In this document: piece after piece, positions 9,739-17,257 of the stretch
How the letters are laid out: each line of letters begins with the position of its first letter
Position numbering within the stretch: position 1 is the first letter of the stretch
Source of the DNA: Caulobacteraceae bacterium
GTDB lineage: Bacteria; Pseudomonadota; Alphaproteobacteria; Caulobacterales; Caulobacteraceae
DNA length: 35,933 bases
Direction: 5' to 3'
Assembly: GCA_947475465.1 (NCBI GenBank)
Contig: CANJLK010000035.1
Span: 1-35,933, forward strand
The notes under the pieces: model-generated
Told to the model about the DNA's origin: nothing
What the model saw: the letters and a program-made list of their open reading frames with translations, nothing else
Database searches by the model: none
Program-made: the position numbers and the translations under genes

Positions 9739-10967
9739 TTCAGCGCCAGCAGGCCTTCCAGGGCGAAGGCGCGGGCGTCGGCGTCCAGGCCCACGGCATG
9801 TAGCGCGTGGACGATGCGGATCCGGTCGGCAAGGGCCGGGCCCGCCGGCCCGGCCTCAGCGCAGGTCCACAGCGCCAGCATCGCCGCCTCGCCCGCCAGC
9901 GACTGGCCCGCCGCCTCGTCGAGCGCCAGGTTCCGGCCCAGCGGCGCCTTGCCTTCGGCCAGGGCCAGAGCCGCGACCTGGCCTCGTACATCGGCGGACA
10001 TGGGCGTCGAAAACGCGGCCGCCAGCAGGACGCCGGCCACGCCCCGCGCGCGCGTCTTGGGATCGGTCGATGCGGCCATCTCGATCATGGCGACCAGGAT
10101 GGGAGTGGAAATCGGCTGCCCGGCGGCGACGGCATTGGCCAGCGGGGCGACGTCGCCCTGGATCGCCGCCAGGTCAAAGGTCAGGGGCGCGGGATCGGCG
10201 GCCGACATGGCCGCGGCGACGGCCGGGGACGCCTTGGCCCCGGCAAGGTCCAGGCGGAAGCTCCTGGACAGCGCATAGTCCAGTCCGTTGCGCAGGGACG
10301 GCGCGCCGGGCCGCGCGGCGCCGAAGTCTCCGGCCGCGGCAAGCGCTGCGCCGATGAACCGGCCGAACACCGCGTCCGGCGCCTGAGCCTGCGCAAGATC
10401 GAAGGTCAGCTGGGCCTGGTCGAACTGACCCGCCTCGATTTGGCAAAAAGTGCGCAGGCGCAGCCAGTAGACCTCGCCGCGACCGGCCCCGAGCCCTTGC
10501 GCGACGGCGCAGGCCTGGGCGTCCTGGCCGGCGAGCAACGCGCTTTCGGCGGTGACCCGGGCGAGGTCCGCATCCCGGTCCACGCCAGGCGCGTGGGCGA
10601 GAAGTTCAGCCGCCGCCTTGGGATCGCCCTGCGCCATCAGGCCGGCGGCGCGGGCGCCTATGAGGGCCGGATCGCTGCCCACGCCCTCCGGACCGGGAGC
10701 GCCGGCCGCCAGGATGCGGCGGGCCAGCGCCGCGCCGGCCGGCGACAGGGTCTTCGCCCCCAACAGCGGCAGGACGGTCCGCGCCGTCTTCAGCGAGGCG
10801 CTCTTCCAAAGGGTCTGGGGCAGGCCGGTGTCGCGGCCCGGAATCGAGAAGGCGTCCGGCGCCGCCAGGCTCGTGACCCCAACCGCCTGGCCGGCGGCCA
10901 TGCCGGGCGACGCGACAAGCAGGGCGACGGCAAGGATCGAGGCGACGCGGACCATGACGCGAACCAT
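9735..10967 (-). CDS. Exported alanine-rich protein of unknown function
   Basis: About 410 residues if started at the ATG at 10967, which gives MVRVMVRVASILAVALLVASPGMAAG, a good signal peptide. The in-frame ATG at 11022-11024 would add 19 residues of non-signal sequence and overlap the aroK start on the other strand, so it is less likely. The mature protein is rich in Ala and Leu and made of short amphipathic helices that look like degenerate TPR/Sel1-type helical repeats (ALIGARAAGLMAQGDPKAAAELL, QFDQAQLTFDLAQAQAPD). No catalytic motif is seen. It is divergent from aroK and leads into xerD with a 4-bp overlap. I recognise no specific family. Confidence 0.8.
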   Translation of the reverse strand: MVRVMVRVASILAVALLVASPGMAAGQAVGVTSLAAPDAFSIPGRDTGLPQTLWKSASLKTARTVLPLLGAKTLSPAGAALARRILAAGAPGPEGVGSDPALIGARAAGLMAQGDPKAAAELLAHAPGVDRDADLARVTAESALLAGQDAQACAVAQGLGAGRGEVYWLRLRTFCQIEAGQFDQAQLTFDLAQAQAPDAVFGRFIGAALAAAGDFGAARPGAPSLRNGLDYALSRSFRLDLAGAKASPAVAAAMSAADPAPLTFDLAAIQGDVAPLANAVAAGQPISTPILVAMIEMAASTDPKTRARGVAGVLLAAAFSTPMSADVRGQVAALALAEGKAPLGRNLALDEAAGQSLAGEAAMLALWTCAEAGPAGPALADRIRIVHALHAVGLDADARAFALEGLLALK

Positions 10968-11022
10968 ACCGGAGCCGCGGAGTTGGCGCGAGAGCGCGCG
11001 GTCGTGTAAACCTGCGCCGTTC

Positions 11023-11571
11023 ATGGATCGCTATGCCCCGCTTCGTCACCGGACCATCGCCCTTGTGGGGCTGATGGGTGTCGGCAAGTCCAGCGTGGGC
11101 CGCAGGCTGGCCGCCGCGCTCGACCTGCCGTTCCGCGACGCCGACACCGAGGTCGAGGCTGCCGCCGGCCGCTCGGTATCCGATATCTTCGCCGACCTGG
11201 GCGAGGCCGCCTTCCGCGAGGGGGAGCGCCGGGTGATCGCCCGGCTCCTGGACCAGCCGCCCCACGTGCTGGCCACCGGCGGCGGCGCCTTCGTCAATCC
11301 GGAGATCCGCGCCCTGATCAAGTCCAAGGCCATCTCGGTATGGTTGAAGGCCGACCTGGATGTCCTGACCCGGCGGGTCGGACGCAAGGACACGCGCCCC
11401 CTGCTGAGCGGCAAGGACGCACGAACCGTGCTGCAGGAGCTCGCCGACGCCCGCTATCCGGCCTATGCCGAGGCCGACATCACCGTCGAGACCGGCGACG
11501 CCGCCCACCACGTGGCGGTCGAACAGGTGATCCGCGCGATCGGCGCCTATCTGGAGACGCAAGCGCCATGA
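11023..11571 (+). CDS. aroK: Shikimate kinase
   Basis: A 182-residue kinase phosphorylating shikimate at the 3-hydroxyl in the aromatic amino-acid pathway. Seen: P-loop GLMGVGKS at residues 16-23, the shikimate-binding DADTEVE segment, FREGERRVI (matching FR.xE), GGGAFVNP, and the lid RPLLSG. The start at ATG 11023 gives a 10-residue lead before the first strand. The stop overlaps the aroB start by ATGA, so aroK, aroB and the CNNM gene are translationally coupled. Confidence 0.97.
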   Translation: MDRYAPLRHRTIALVGLMGVGKSSVGRRLAAALDLPFRDADTEVEAAAGRSVSDIFADLGEAAFREGERRVIARLLDQPPHVLATGGGAFVNPEIRALIKSKAISVWLKADLDVLTRRVGRKDTRPLLSGKDARTVLQELADARYPAYAEADITVETGDAAHHVAVEQVIRAIGAYLETQAP

Positions 11572-12677
11572 CCCGCAGCATTGGCGTGGGCCTGGGCGAG
11601 CGCGCCTATGAGGTCGTGGTCGGCCAAGGCCTGCTGGACGACGCCGGCCTGCGCATGGCGCCGCTCCTGAAGCGCCGCCGCACCGCCGTGGTCAGCGACG
11701 AAACGGTCTGGGCCCTGCACGGCGCCCGGCTAACGGCCTCGCTGAAGGCGGCCGGCATCGCCGTCATGCCGGTGGTGGTGCCGCCGGGGGAACAGACCAA
11801 GAGCTTCACCGGTCTTGAAAGCCTGCTCGACCGGCTGCTGGCCCTGGAGCTGGATCGCGGCGACCTGATCACCGCCTTCGGCGGCGGCGTCGTGGGCGAC
11901 CTGGCCGGCTTCGCGGCGGCCATCTACAAGCGCGGCATAGGCTTCATCCAGATCCCGACCACCCTGCTGGCCCAGGTGGACTCCTCGGTGGGTGGCAAGA
12001 CGGCCATCGACACCCCCCGCGGCAAGAACCTGGTGGGCGCCTTCCATCAGCCGAGGCTGGTGCTGGCCGACCTCGACGTCCTCGCCACCCTGCCCGAGCG
12101 CGAGATGCGCGCCGGCTACGCCGAGGTGATCAAGTACGGCTTCCTGGGCGACTTCGCCTTCTTCGAATGGCTGGAGGCCAATGGGCCGGCCGTGCTGGCG
12201 CGCGAGCCCCAGGCGCTATCGCGCGCCGTCGCGCGTTCCATCGAGATGAAGGCCGAGATCGTCGCCGAGGATGAGACCGAACAGGGCCGCCGCGCGCTGC
12301 TGAACCTGGGCCATACCTTCGGCCACGCCCTGGAGGCCGAGACCGGCTACGGCGAGGCCCTGCTGCACGGCGAGGCGGTGGCCGCCGGCCAGGCGCTCGC
12401 CTTCCGCTTCTCCGCCGCCCAGGGCCTCTGTTCCAGCCAGGACGCCACCCGGGCCAGCGCCGCCATGGCCGCCACCGGCCTGCCGACCCGGCTTTCCGAT
12501 GTGTCCGCCACGCCCTTCGACGCCGAGCGCCTGGTCGCGCACATGGGCCAGGACAAGAAGGCCGAGGGCGGCCGGCTGACCTTCATCCTGGCCCGCGCCC
12601 TTGGAGAAGCCTTCGTGGCCAAGGACGTGGACGCGGGCGCGGTGCGCACCTTCCTCAGGCAGGAAGGCGCCGTCTGA
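11568..12677 (+). CDS. aroB: 3-dehydroquinate synthase
   Basis: A 369-residue AroB, which converts DAHP to 3-dehydroquinate using NAD+ and a divalent metal. Visible motifs: [24 protein letters not shown] (NAD binding), [26 protein letters not shown]-like [13 protein letters not shown], the metal-binding [12 protein letters not shown] and the following [10 protein letters not shown]. Length and order are normal. It is coupled to aroK (ATGA) and to the CNNM gene (TGATG, 1-bp overlap). Confidence 0.97.
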   Translation: MTRSIGVGLGERAYEVVVGQGLLDDAGLRMAPLLKRRRTAVVSDETVWALHGARLTASLKAAGIAVMPVVVPPGEQTKSFTGLESLLDRLLALELDRGDLITAFGGGVVGDLAGFAAAIYKRGIGFIQIPTTLLAQVDSSVGGKTAIDTPRGKNLVGAFHQPRLVLADLDVLATLPEREMRAGYAEVIKYGFLGDFAFFEWLEANGPAVLAREPQALSRAVARSIEMKAEIVAEDETEQGRRALLNLGHTFGHALEAETGYGEALLHGEAVAAGQALAFRFSAAQGLCSSQDATRASAAMAATGLPTRLSDVSATPFDAERLVAHMGQDKKAEGGRLTFILARALGEAFVAKDVDAGAVRTFLRQEGAV

Positions 12678-13957
12678 TGGCCGCCATCATGGCGCTTGCG
12701 CCCATCGTCTTTGGCCTCTTGGCCCTGTCGGCCCTGTTCTCGGCGGCGGAAACCTCACTCACCGGCGCCAGCCGGGCGCGGATGCACCAGCTGGAGCGCG
12801 ACGGGGACCGGGGCGCCCGGCGGGTCAACCGCCTGCTCACCGATCAGGAGACGATGATCGGGGCGGTCCTGCTGGGCAACAACCTGATCAACATCCTGGC
12901 TTCTGCGTTGACGACCCAGGTGATCACCCACGCCATACCGGGCGCCTGGGGCGTCGCGGCCGCCACCGGCCTGATGACCGTCCTGGTGCTGGTGTTCGCC
13001 GAGGTCCTGCCCAAGACGCTGGCGATCCTGCGCTCCGACGACGTGGCGCGGTTCCTGTCGGGGCCGACCCTGCTGGTGGTCAAGGTCTTCGGGCCGATCA
13101 TCTACACCATCCAGTATGTGGTGCGGAAAACGCTCGGCCTGTTCGGCGTCCGGCTGGGTATGGAGATGGACGTGCTGGCGGCCCACGAGGAAATCCGCGG
13201 CGCTGTCGAGTACCACCACTCCGAAGGCCTGGTGGAGACCCACGACCGCTGGATGCTGGGCGGCGTCCTGGACCTGGCGGAAATGGACGTCAGCGAGGTC
13301 ATGGTCCACCGCACCTCGGTGATCATGCTCGACGCCAGCGCGCCGCCGCGCGAAATGCTGGCGGAGGCCCTGGACAGCGGCCACAGCCGCCTGCCGGTCT
13401 ATCGTGACGACCCGGAAAACATCGTCGGCGTCCTGCACGCCCGCGACCTGCTTCAGGCCATCGCCGACGCTGACGGCCGGATCGAGACTCTGGATGTCGC
13501 CGCCATCATGCGCGACGCCTGGTTCATCCCCGAGACCACAAGCCTGAAGGACCAGCTGGCCGCCTTCCTGAAGCGTCAGGCCCACTTCGCTCTGGTCGTC
13601 GACGAATACGGCGCCCTGCAGGGCCTGGTCACCCTGGAGGACATCCTCGAAGAGATCGTCGGCGAGATCGAGGACGAGCACGACGACGCCGTCCCTGGCG
13701 TGCGGCCCGGCGCCGACGGCTCGGTGAAGGTCGAGGGCTCGGTGACCATCCGTGACCTCAACCGCGCGCTCAATTGGGACCTGCCCGACGAGGAGGCTGT
13801 GACCGTGGCCGGCCTGCTGATCCACGAGGCGCGGCGCATCCCGGAAGTCGGCCAGACCTTTACCGTCCACCGTCACCGGTTCCTGGTCACCGAGCGCAAG
13901 GCCAACCAGGTGACGGGCCTGGAAATCTGGCCCGCGCCCCCATCCGCCGACGACTGA
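12677..13957 (+). CDS. HlyC/CorC (CNNM) family transporter / hemolysin-like protein
   Basis: A 426-residue membrane protein. Residues 1-150 are the DUF21/CNNM transmembrane domain: a first helix, then FSAAETSL, LLGNNLINILASAL and VFAEVLPKTLA, all family signatures. Residues about 200-330 are a CBS pair (VMVHRTSVIMLDA, GHSRLPVYRDDPENIVGVLHARDLL, FALVVDEYGALQGLVTLEDILEEIVGEI). The rest is a CorC_HlyC domain. CNNM proteins are linked to Mg2+/Co2+ efflux with nucleotide sensing by the CBS pair. 'Hemolysin' is a historical label. The position after aroKB is conserved in many Alphaproteobacteria as far as I recall. Confidence 0.93.
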   Translation: MAAIMALAPIVFGLLALSALFSAAETSLTGASRARMHQLERDGDRGARRVNRLLTDQETMIGAVLLGNNLINILASALTTQVITHAIPGAWGVAAATGLMTVLVLVFAEVLPKTLAILRSDDVARFLSGPTLLVVKVFGPIIYTIQYVVRKTLGLFGVRLGMEMDVLAAHEEIRGAVEYHHSEGLVETHDRWMLGGVLDLAEMDVSEVMVHRTSVIMLDASAPPREMLAEALDSGHSRLPVYRDDPENIVGVLHARDLLQAIADADGRIETLDVAAIMRDAWFIPETTSLKDQLAAFLKRQAHFALVVDEYGALQGLVTLEDILEEIVGEIEDEHDDAVPGVRPGADGSVKVEGSVTIRDLNRALNWDLPDEEAVTVAGLLIHEARRIPEVGQTFTVHRHRFLVTERKANQVTGLEIWPAPPSADD

Positions 13958-14046
13958 GCCTCAACGCCGCCGACCTCGTCGATTTTCAGTCGCCGTTCAC
14001 CTGCAAACTTGCATATCGTCGCCATGAACGCGCCGGAGCCTACCCA

Positions 14047-14424
14047 ATGACCGACCCCTTAAGCTTGAACGGCCTCCGCGTGCTGGTCGTCGAGGACGAG
14101 ATGATGGTCTCGATGCTGATCGAGGACATGCTGACCGACCTCGGCTGCACCGTGGTGGGTCCCGCGGCCCGCCTCGACGAAGCCATCGATCTGGCCAAGA
14201 CCCATGAACTCGATTGCGCGGTGCTGGACGTGAATCTGGGCGGCCAGCCGATCTTCCCCCTGGCCGACGTCCTCAGGGAAATGGGTCGGCCCTTCGCCTT
14301 CGCCACCGGCTACGGCGACGCGGGCCTGCGGGACGTGGACAAGGGCACGCCGGTGCTCCAGAAGCCCTTCCGCGAAAGCGACCTGGCGCGGATCCTGGGC
14401 GAACTGCGGGCCAAAGTCGGCTAG
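14047..14424 (+). CDS. Single-domain response regulator
   Basis: A 125-residue receiver domain with no output domain. Acidic pocket E16-D17-E18, phospho-acceptor D61 (CAVLDVNLGG), switch residue T87 (FAFATGYGD) and K106 (VLQKPF) are all present. Proteins of this look (MLIEDMLTDLGCTVVGPA) are often paired with HWE/HisKA2 histidine kinases in Alphaproteobacteria, but no kinase is in the window. ATG 14047 follows GGAG and an 89-bp spacer after the CNNM gene. Confidence 0.93.
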   Translation: MTDPLSLNGLRVLVVEDEMMVSMLIEDMLTDLGCTVVGPAARLDEAIDLAKTHELDCAVLDVNLGGQPIFPLADVLREMGRPFAFATGYGDAGLRDVDKGTPVLQKPFRESDLARILGELRAKVG

Positions 14425-14514
14425 CTAGAGGTAGTTCAGGACGGCCGAGGACCAGCCGTCGATGAGCAGGGTCAGGGCCCCGGCCAGCGCCGCGAACGGC
14501 CACAAGAGTTTCAT
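14425..14514 (-). CDS. Candidate 29-aa membrane peptide
   Basis: A short reading frame read leftwards from an ATG whose complement is at 14512-14514. A good ribosome-binding site (GGAGG) lies 8 bp upstream. The peptide starts MKLLWPFAALAGALTLL, continues with IDGWSS and ends NYL, so it is one hydrophobic helix. Its stop abuts the stop of the convergent response regulator. Strong SD, a lysine then hydrophobic helix, and an aromatic end make it a believable small membrane protein; it is too short to be sure. Confidence 0.4.
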   Translation of the reverse strand: MKLLWPFAALAGALTLLIDGWSSAVLNYL

Positions 14515-14690
14515 CGTCCCGCCTCCCAGGCCCGCCGCGGATCCGGCGGGCTCATCAACAAGACGCTCCAGATAGCGGCTTCCCGACAGCGCGCCACAAC
14601 CGTTGTCGTAGAGCCGCTATGCGGAAATGGTGGCGCGGCTTCCGGCGCCCCTGTTAGGCTTTGGGTTCGCAAGCTCGGGGGAGTGGGGAC

Positions 14691-16355
14691 ATGAAGGCCG
14701 CCTGGGCGCTCGCCGCCGCAATCACCCTGGTCCCCGGCTTCACCAGCGCCGATCCGGAGACGCCGGCCCTCACCCACATCTGCGGCGTAGCTACGCCCGC
14801 GCCCGACGCAAAGCCGGCCCAGGCGATCCTGACGGGCTACGGCTCCGGCGGCTTCGCCGTCCGCACGAGCCTCCCCGCCGCCCAGGCCTATTTCGACAAC
14901 GGCATGCAACTGGCCCACGCCTTCGCCCACAAGCCGGCGACCCAGGCGTTCAAGGAAGCCGTCAAGCTCGACCCCAACTGCGCCATGTGCGTCTGGGGGG
15001 AGGCCTGGTCGCGCGGCCCGACCATCAACTATCCGATCGACGACAAGGAACAGGCGACGCTGGCGGCCCTGGCCGACCGGGCCGCGACCCTGGCCAGGGG
15101 CGGGCCGGCGAAGGAACTGCGCCTGGCCGCCGCCCTCCAGAAGCGCTACCGCAACGGCGGCGGCAAGGGGGCCGGCGATTACGCCTTCGCGCGCGCCATG
15201 GACGATCTGGCGCGCGACTATTCGGACGACAACGAGATCGCCGTGATCGCCGCCGACGCCTGGATGATCCCCGCGGCGCAGAAAGAGAACCGCGAGAACC
15301 TGCCCCGCGCCCTGGCGCTGCTGGGCGGCGCGCTCACCCGCAAGCCCGCCGACACCGGGGCGATCCACTTCTATATTCACGCCACCGAGATGGACGGGAT
15401 CGGCGGCCAGGCCGAGGCCTATGCCGACACCCTCCAAAGGCTGGCGCCCTCGGCCAGCCACCTGACCCACATGCCCTCGCACACCTGGTACATCGTCGGG
15501 CGCTACGAGGATGCGGTGAAGGCCAATCTGGCGGCGACCAGGCTCGACGCCAACAACGCAGTGCGCCAGGGCCTGGGCGATCCCTGGAAGCTCACCTACC
15601 ACGCGCACAATGTGCAGTTCGCCATGGGCGCCGCCCTGATGAGCGGCGACGGGGCCGCGGCGCTGGCCCAGTCGGACGCCGCCCTGGAGCACGCCAGGTC
15701 CAACAAGCATCTCAACGGCTTCGGCGAATTCGTCGGCGCCACGGCGCTGTTCGCCCAGGCGCGGTTCGCGGCGCCGGATCACACCCTGGCGATCGCCGAT
15801 CCCGGAAGCGCCGCGCCCGTCATGCGCGCCATGTGGCGCTATGCGCGGGGCGAGGCCTATGCGCGGCTCGGCGACGCGGCGGCGGTCCGCCGGGAAGCGG
15901 CCGAGATCAGGCCCGTCGCCGGTTCCGACCTGAAGGGCTTCGAGGACTATGCGCCCCAGGCCCAGGCCATGCTCGACGTGGCCAGATTAGTCCTGAGCGG
16001 CCGGGCCGACATGATCGAGGGCAAGCCCGCCGCCGCCGCCGAGGCCTTCCGCGTCGCCGCGGCGATCCAGGACGCCCGGCTGAGCCGGCTCAGCGACCCG
16101 CCGGGCTGGTGGTACCCGATCCGCCGCAGCTACGCCGCCGCCCTCCTGGCCGCCGGCAAGACCGACCTCGCCGCCGCCCAGGCGCGGCTCACCCTCAAGG
16201 CCTGGCCGCGGGACCCCGTAACGCTCGCCGTCCTCGCCCAGGCCGAACGCAAACAGGGCGACGGCCAGGCGGCGGACCTGCACCTGGCCCAGGCGCAGCG
16301 GGGCTGGTTCGGCGCGGCGAAGCTGGCGGTGGCAGCACGGCTGCCGGCGGCTTAG
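14691..16355 (+). CDS. Secreted TPR-repeat protein
   Basis: 554 residues. ATG 14691 has GGGGGAG/GGGGA before it and a signal peptide (MKAAWALAAAITLVPGFTSA). After a cysteine-bearing segment comes a TPR solenoid: AYFDNGMQLAHAFAHKPATQAFKEAVKLDPNCAMCVWGEAWSRG gives the first units, and more follow to the end (AAALLAAGKTDLAAAQARL, VTLAVLAQAERKQGD). A conserved-looking block near residue 225-270 reads GAIHFYIHATE and HLTHMPSHTWYIVGRYEDA. Its several histidines suggest a metal or ligand site. This matches a widespread family of exported TPR proteins of unknown role. A periplasmic scaffold or binding protein is the cautious call. Confidence 0.88.
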   Translation: MKAAWALAAAITLVPGFTSADPETPALTHICGVATPAPDAKPAQAILTGYGSGGFAVRTSLPAAQAYFDNGMQLAHAFAHKPATQAFKEAVKLDPNCAMCVWGEAWSRGPTINYPIDDKEQATLAALADRAATLARGGPAKELRLAAALQKRYRNGGGKGAGDYAFARAMDDLARDYSDDNEIAVIAADAWMIPAAQKENRENLPRALALLGGALTRKPADTGAIHFYIHATEMDGIGGQAEAYADTLQRLAPSASHLTHMPSHTWYIVGRYEDAVKANLAATRLDANNAVRQGLGDPWKLTYHAHNVQFAMGAALMSGDGAAALAQSDAALEHARSNKHLNGFGEFVGATALFAQARFAAPDHTLAIADPGSAAPVMRAMWRYARGEAYARLGDAAAVRREAAEIRPVAGSDLKGFEDYAPQAQAMLDVARLVLSGRADMIEGKPAAAAEAFRVAAAIQDARLSRLSDPPGWWYPIRRSYAAALLAAGKTDLAAAQARLTLKAWPRDPVTLAVLAQAERKQGDGQAADLHLAQAQRGWFGAAKLAVAARLPAA

Positions 16356-16380
16356 AGCCTCCAAGACCCCCTCCCCTATC

Positions 16381-16512
16381 CATCGTCATCCTCGGGCTTG
16401 TCCCGGGGATCCATAAGCACCGATGGCGCAAGGCAGGGCTGGATCGCCCGCCGCGCGCACCTTGCAGCGCCCGCGTTTCTGGATGGCCGGACCAAGCCCG
16501 GCCATGACGATC
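16381..16512. repeat. Nested imperfect inverted repeat (CATCCTCGGGCTTGTCCCGGGG type)
   Basis: An outer pair ATCGTCAT (16382-16389) / ATGACGAT (16504-16511) encloses two hairpins: CCTCGGG-CTTGT-CCCGGGG (16390-16408) and ATGGCCGG-ACCAAGC-CCGGCCAT (16483-16505). From memory, sequences of the form GGGCTTGTCCCGGGGATCCA recur between genes in Caulobacterales. This is half of a 419-bp spacer without a gene. Confidence 0.65.
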
Positions 16513-16571
16513 TGGGAGAGGGAATGGCGCGGCGCCGCCCTCCCGCCACCAAAACCCATGGTCAGATGCGA

Positions 16572-16664
16572 GCCTGCCGGTCCAGGCGTGTCAAGGAGCG
16601 GCCTCCGGCCGCCCGCACGGCGGCGCGCGTTCCGCGCGTCCTTGAGACGCCTGGACCGGCAGGC
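16572..16664. repeat. 93-bp palindromic element, 26-bp arms
   Basis: Arms 16572-16597 and 16639-16664 (starting GCCTGCCGGTCCAGGCGT and ending ACGCCTGGACCGGCAGGC) are complementary at 25 of 26 positions. The 41-bp loop holds two smaller hairpins: GCGGCC-TCC-GGCCGC, and a GCGCG/CGCGC pair around TTC. The folded form is cloverleaf-like. It fills the second half of the spacer between the TPR gene and the lipoprotein gene; nothing else is seen there up to 16774. Confidence 0.8.
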
Positions 16665-16774
16665 AAACTGGCAGCCATGGATTTAAGGCGCGGTCCGCGA
16701 GGTCTGCTCGCGCCCCATAGCGACCTAGGGAACGTCCACTTTCCAGCATTTGCCACGCAAGCTAGGCTCTGCTG

Positions 16775-17257
16775 ATGGGCCGACTGCTAGTCGTTTATGC
16801 CGTGTCGCTGAGCCTCTGCACGGGAATGCTGCTTGGAGGCTGTTCGCCTGCCGCAAATGACTTCGTCGTCCATAGGCGGTTGCGGTCGCCGGACGGCAAA
16901 TTGGACGCGATTTTTGCGGAGTACGTCGGCGGCGGACCGGCAGTCGGGGTCGATCAGCAGGTCTACTTAGTCGAGGCTGGTTCCCCGATCAGGATGGAGG
17001 ATCGGATCTTCAGCGGCGACCACATCTCATCGCTGATGATTACGTGGCATTCACCGCGCACCCTGCAGATCGCCTACGACGACTCCCGAAGCGTGGCCCC
17101 TGGACACCGATCCGCCCTTGGTGGAAGGCCCCGGCCGCGCGCCCGCAAGGCGTGGCAATCGAACTGCTCTCACAGGGTTCGATTATGCCTCAATAGGCTG
17201 GGACCCAAATGCCTGGTGTCCCCCCATATCGCACCGGCCCGCCGCCTACTTGCCTAA
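16775..17257 (+). CDS. Small lipoprotein, probably frameshifted at its 3' end
   Basis: The N-terminus MGRLLVVYAVSLSLCTGMLLGGCSP is a lipoprotein signal with lipobox LGGC. Residues 25-110 look like a real domain (LRSPDGKLDAIFAEYVGG, VYLVEAGSPI, SSLMITWHSPRTLQIAYDDSR). After about 17090 the frame turns Arg/Pro/Ala-rich with odd Cys and no domain character. Another frame then reads GFDYASIGWDPNAWCPP (17179 onwards), which looks more protein-like. I infer one or more indels near 17090-17180, making this a damaged gene. It may equally be a live gene with a poor tail. Its last 12 bp overlap the convergent molybdenum hydroxylase gene. The GC content here is lower than its neighbours. Confidence 0.5.
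   Translation: MGRLLVVYAVSLSLCTGMLLGGCSPAANDFVVHRRLRSPDGKLDAIFAEYVGGGPAVGVDQQVYLVEAGSPIRMEDRIFSGDHISSLMITWHSPRTLQIAYDDSRSVAPGHRSALGGRPRPRARKAWQSNCSHRVRLCLNRLGPKCLVSPHIAPARRLLA

Noticed and set aside
14627..16507. Long Arg/Pro-rich frame overlapping the secreted TPR protein
   Set aside because: It is a high-GC shadow: no domain character, and the TPR frame has a signal peptide and clear repeats.
16561..16680. 16572-16664 palindrome as a tRNA or small RNA gene
   Set aside because: The cloverleaf shape is symmetrical and lacks conserved tRNA bases, anticodon arm or CCA; a palindromic repeat explains it better.
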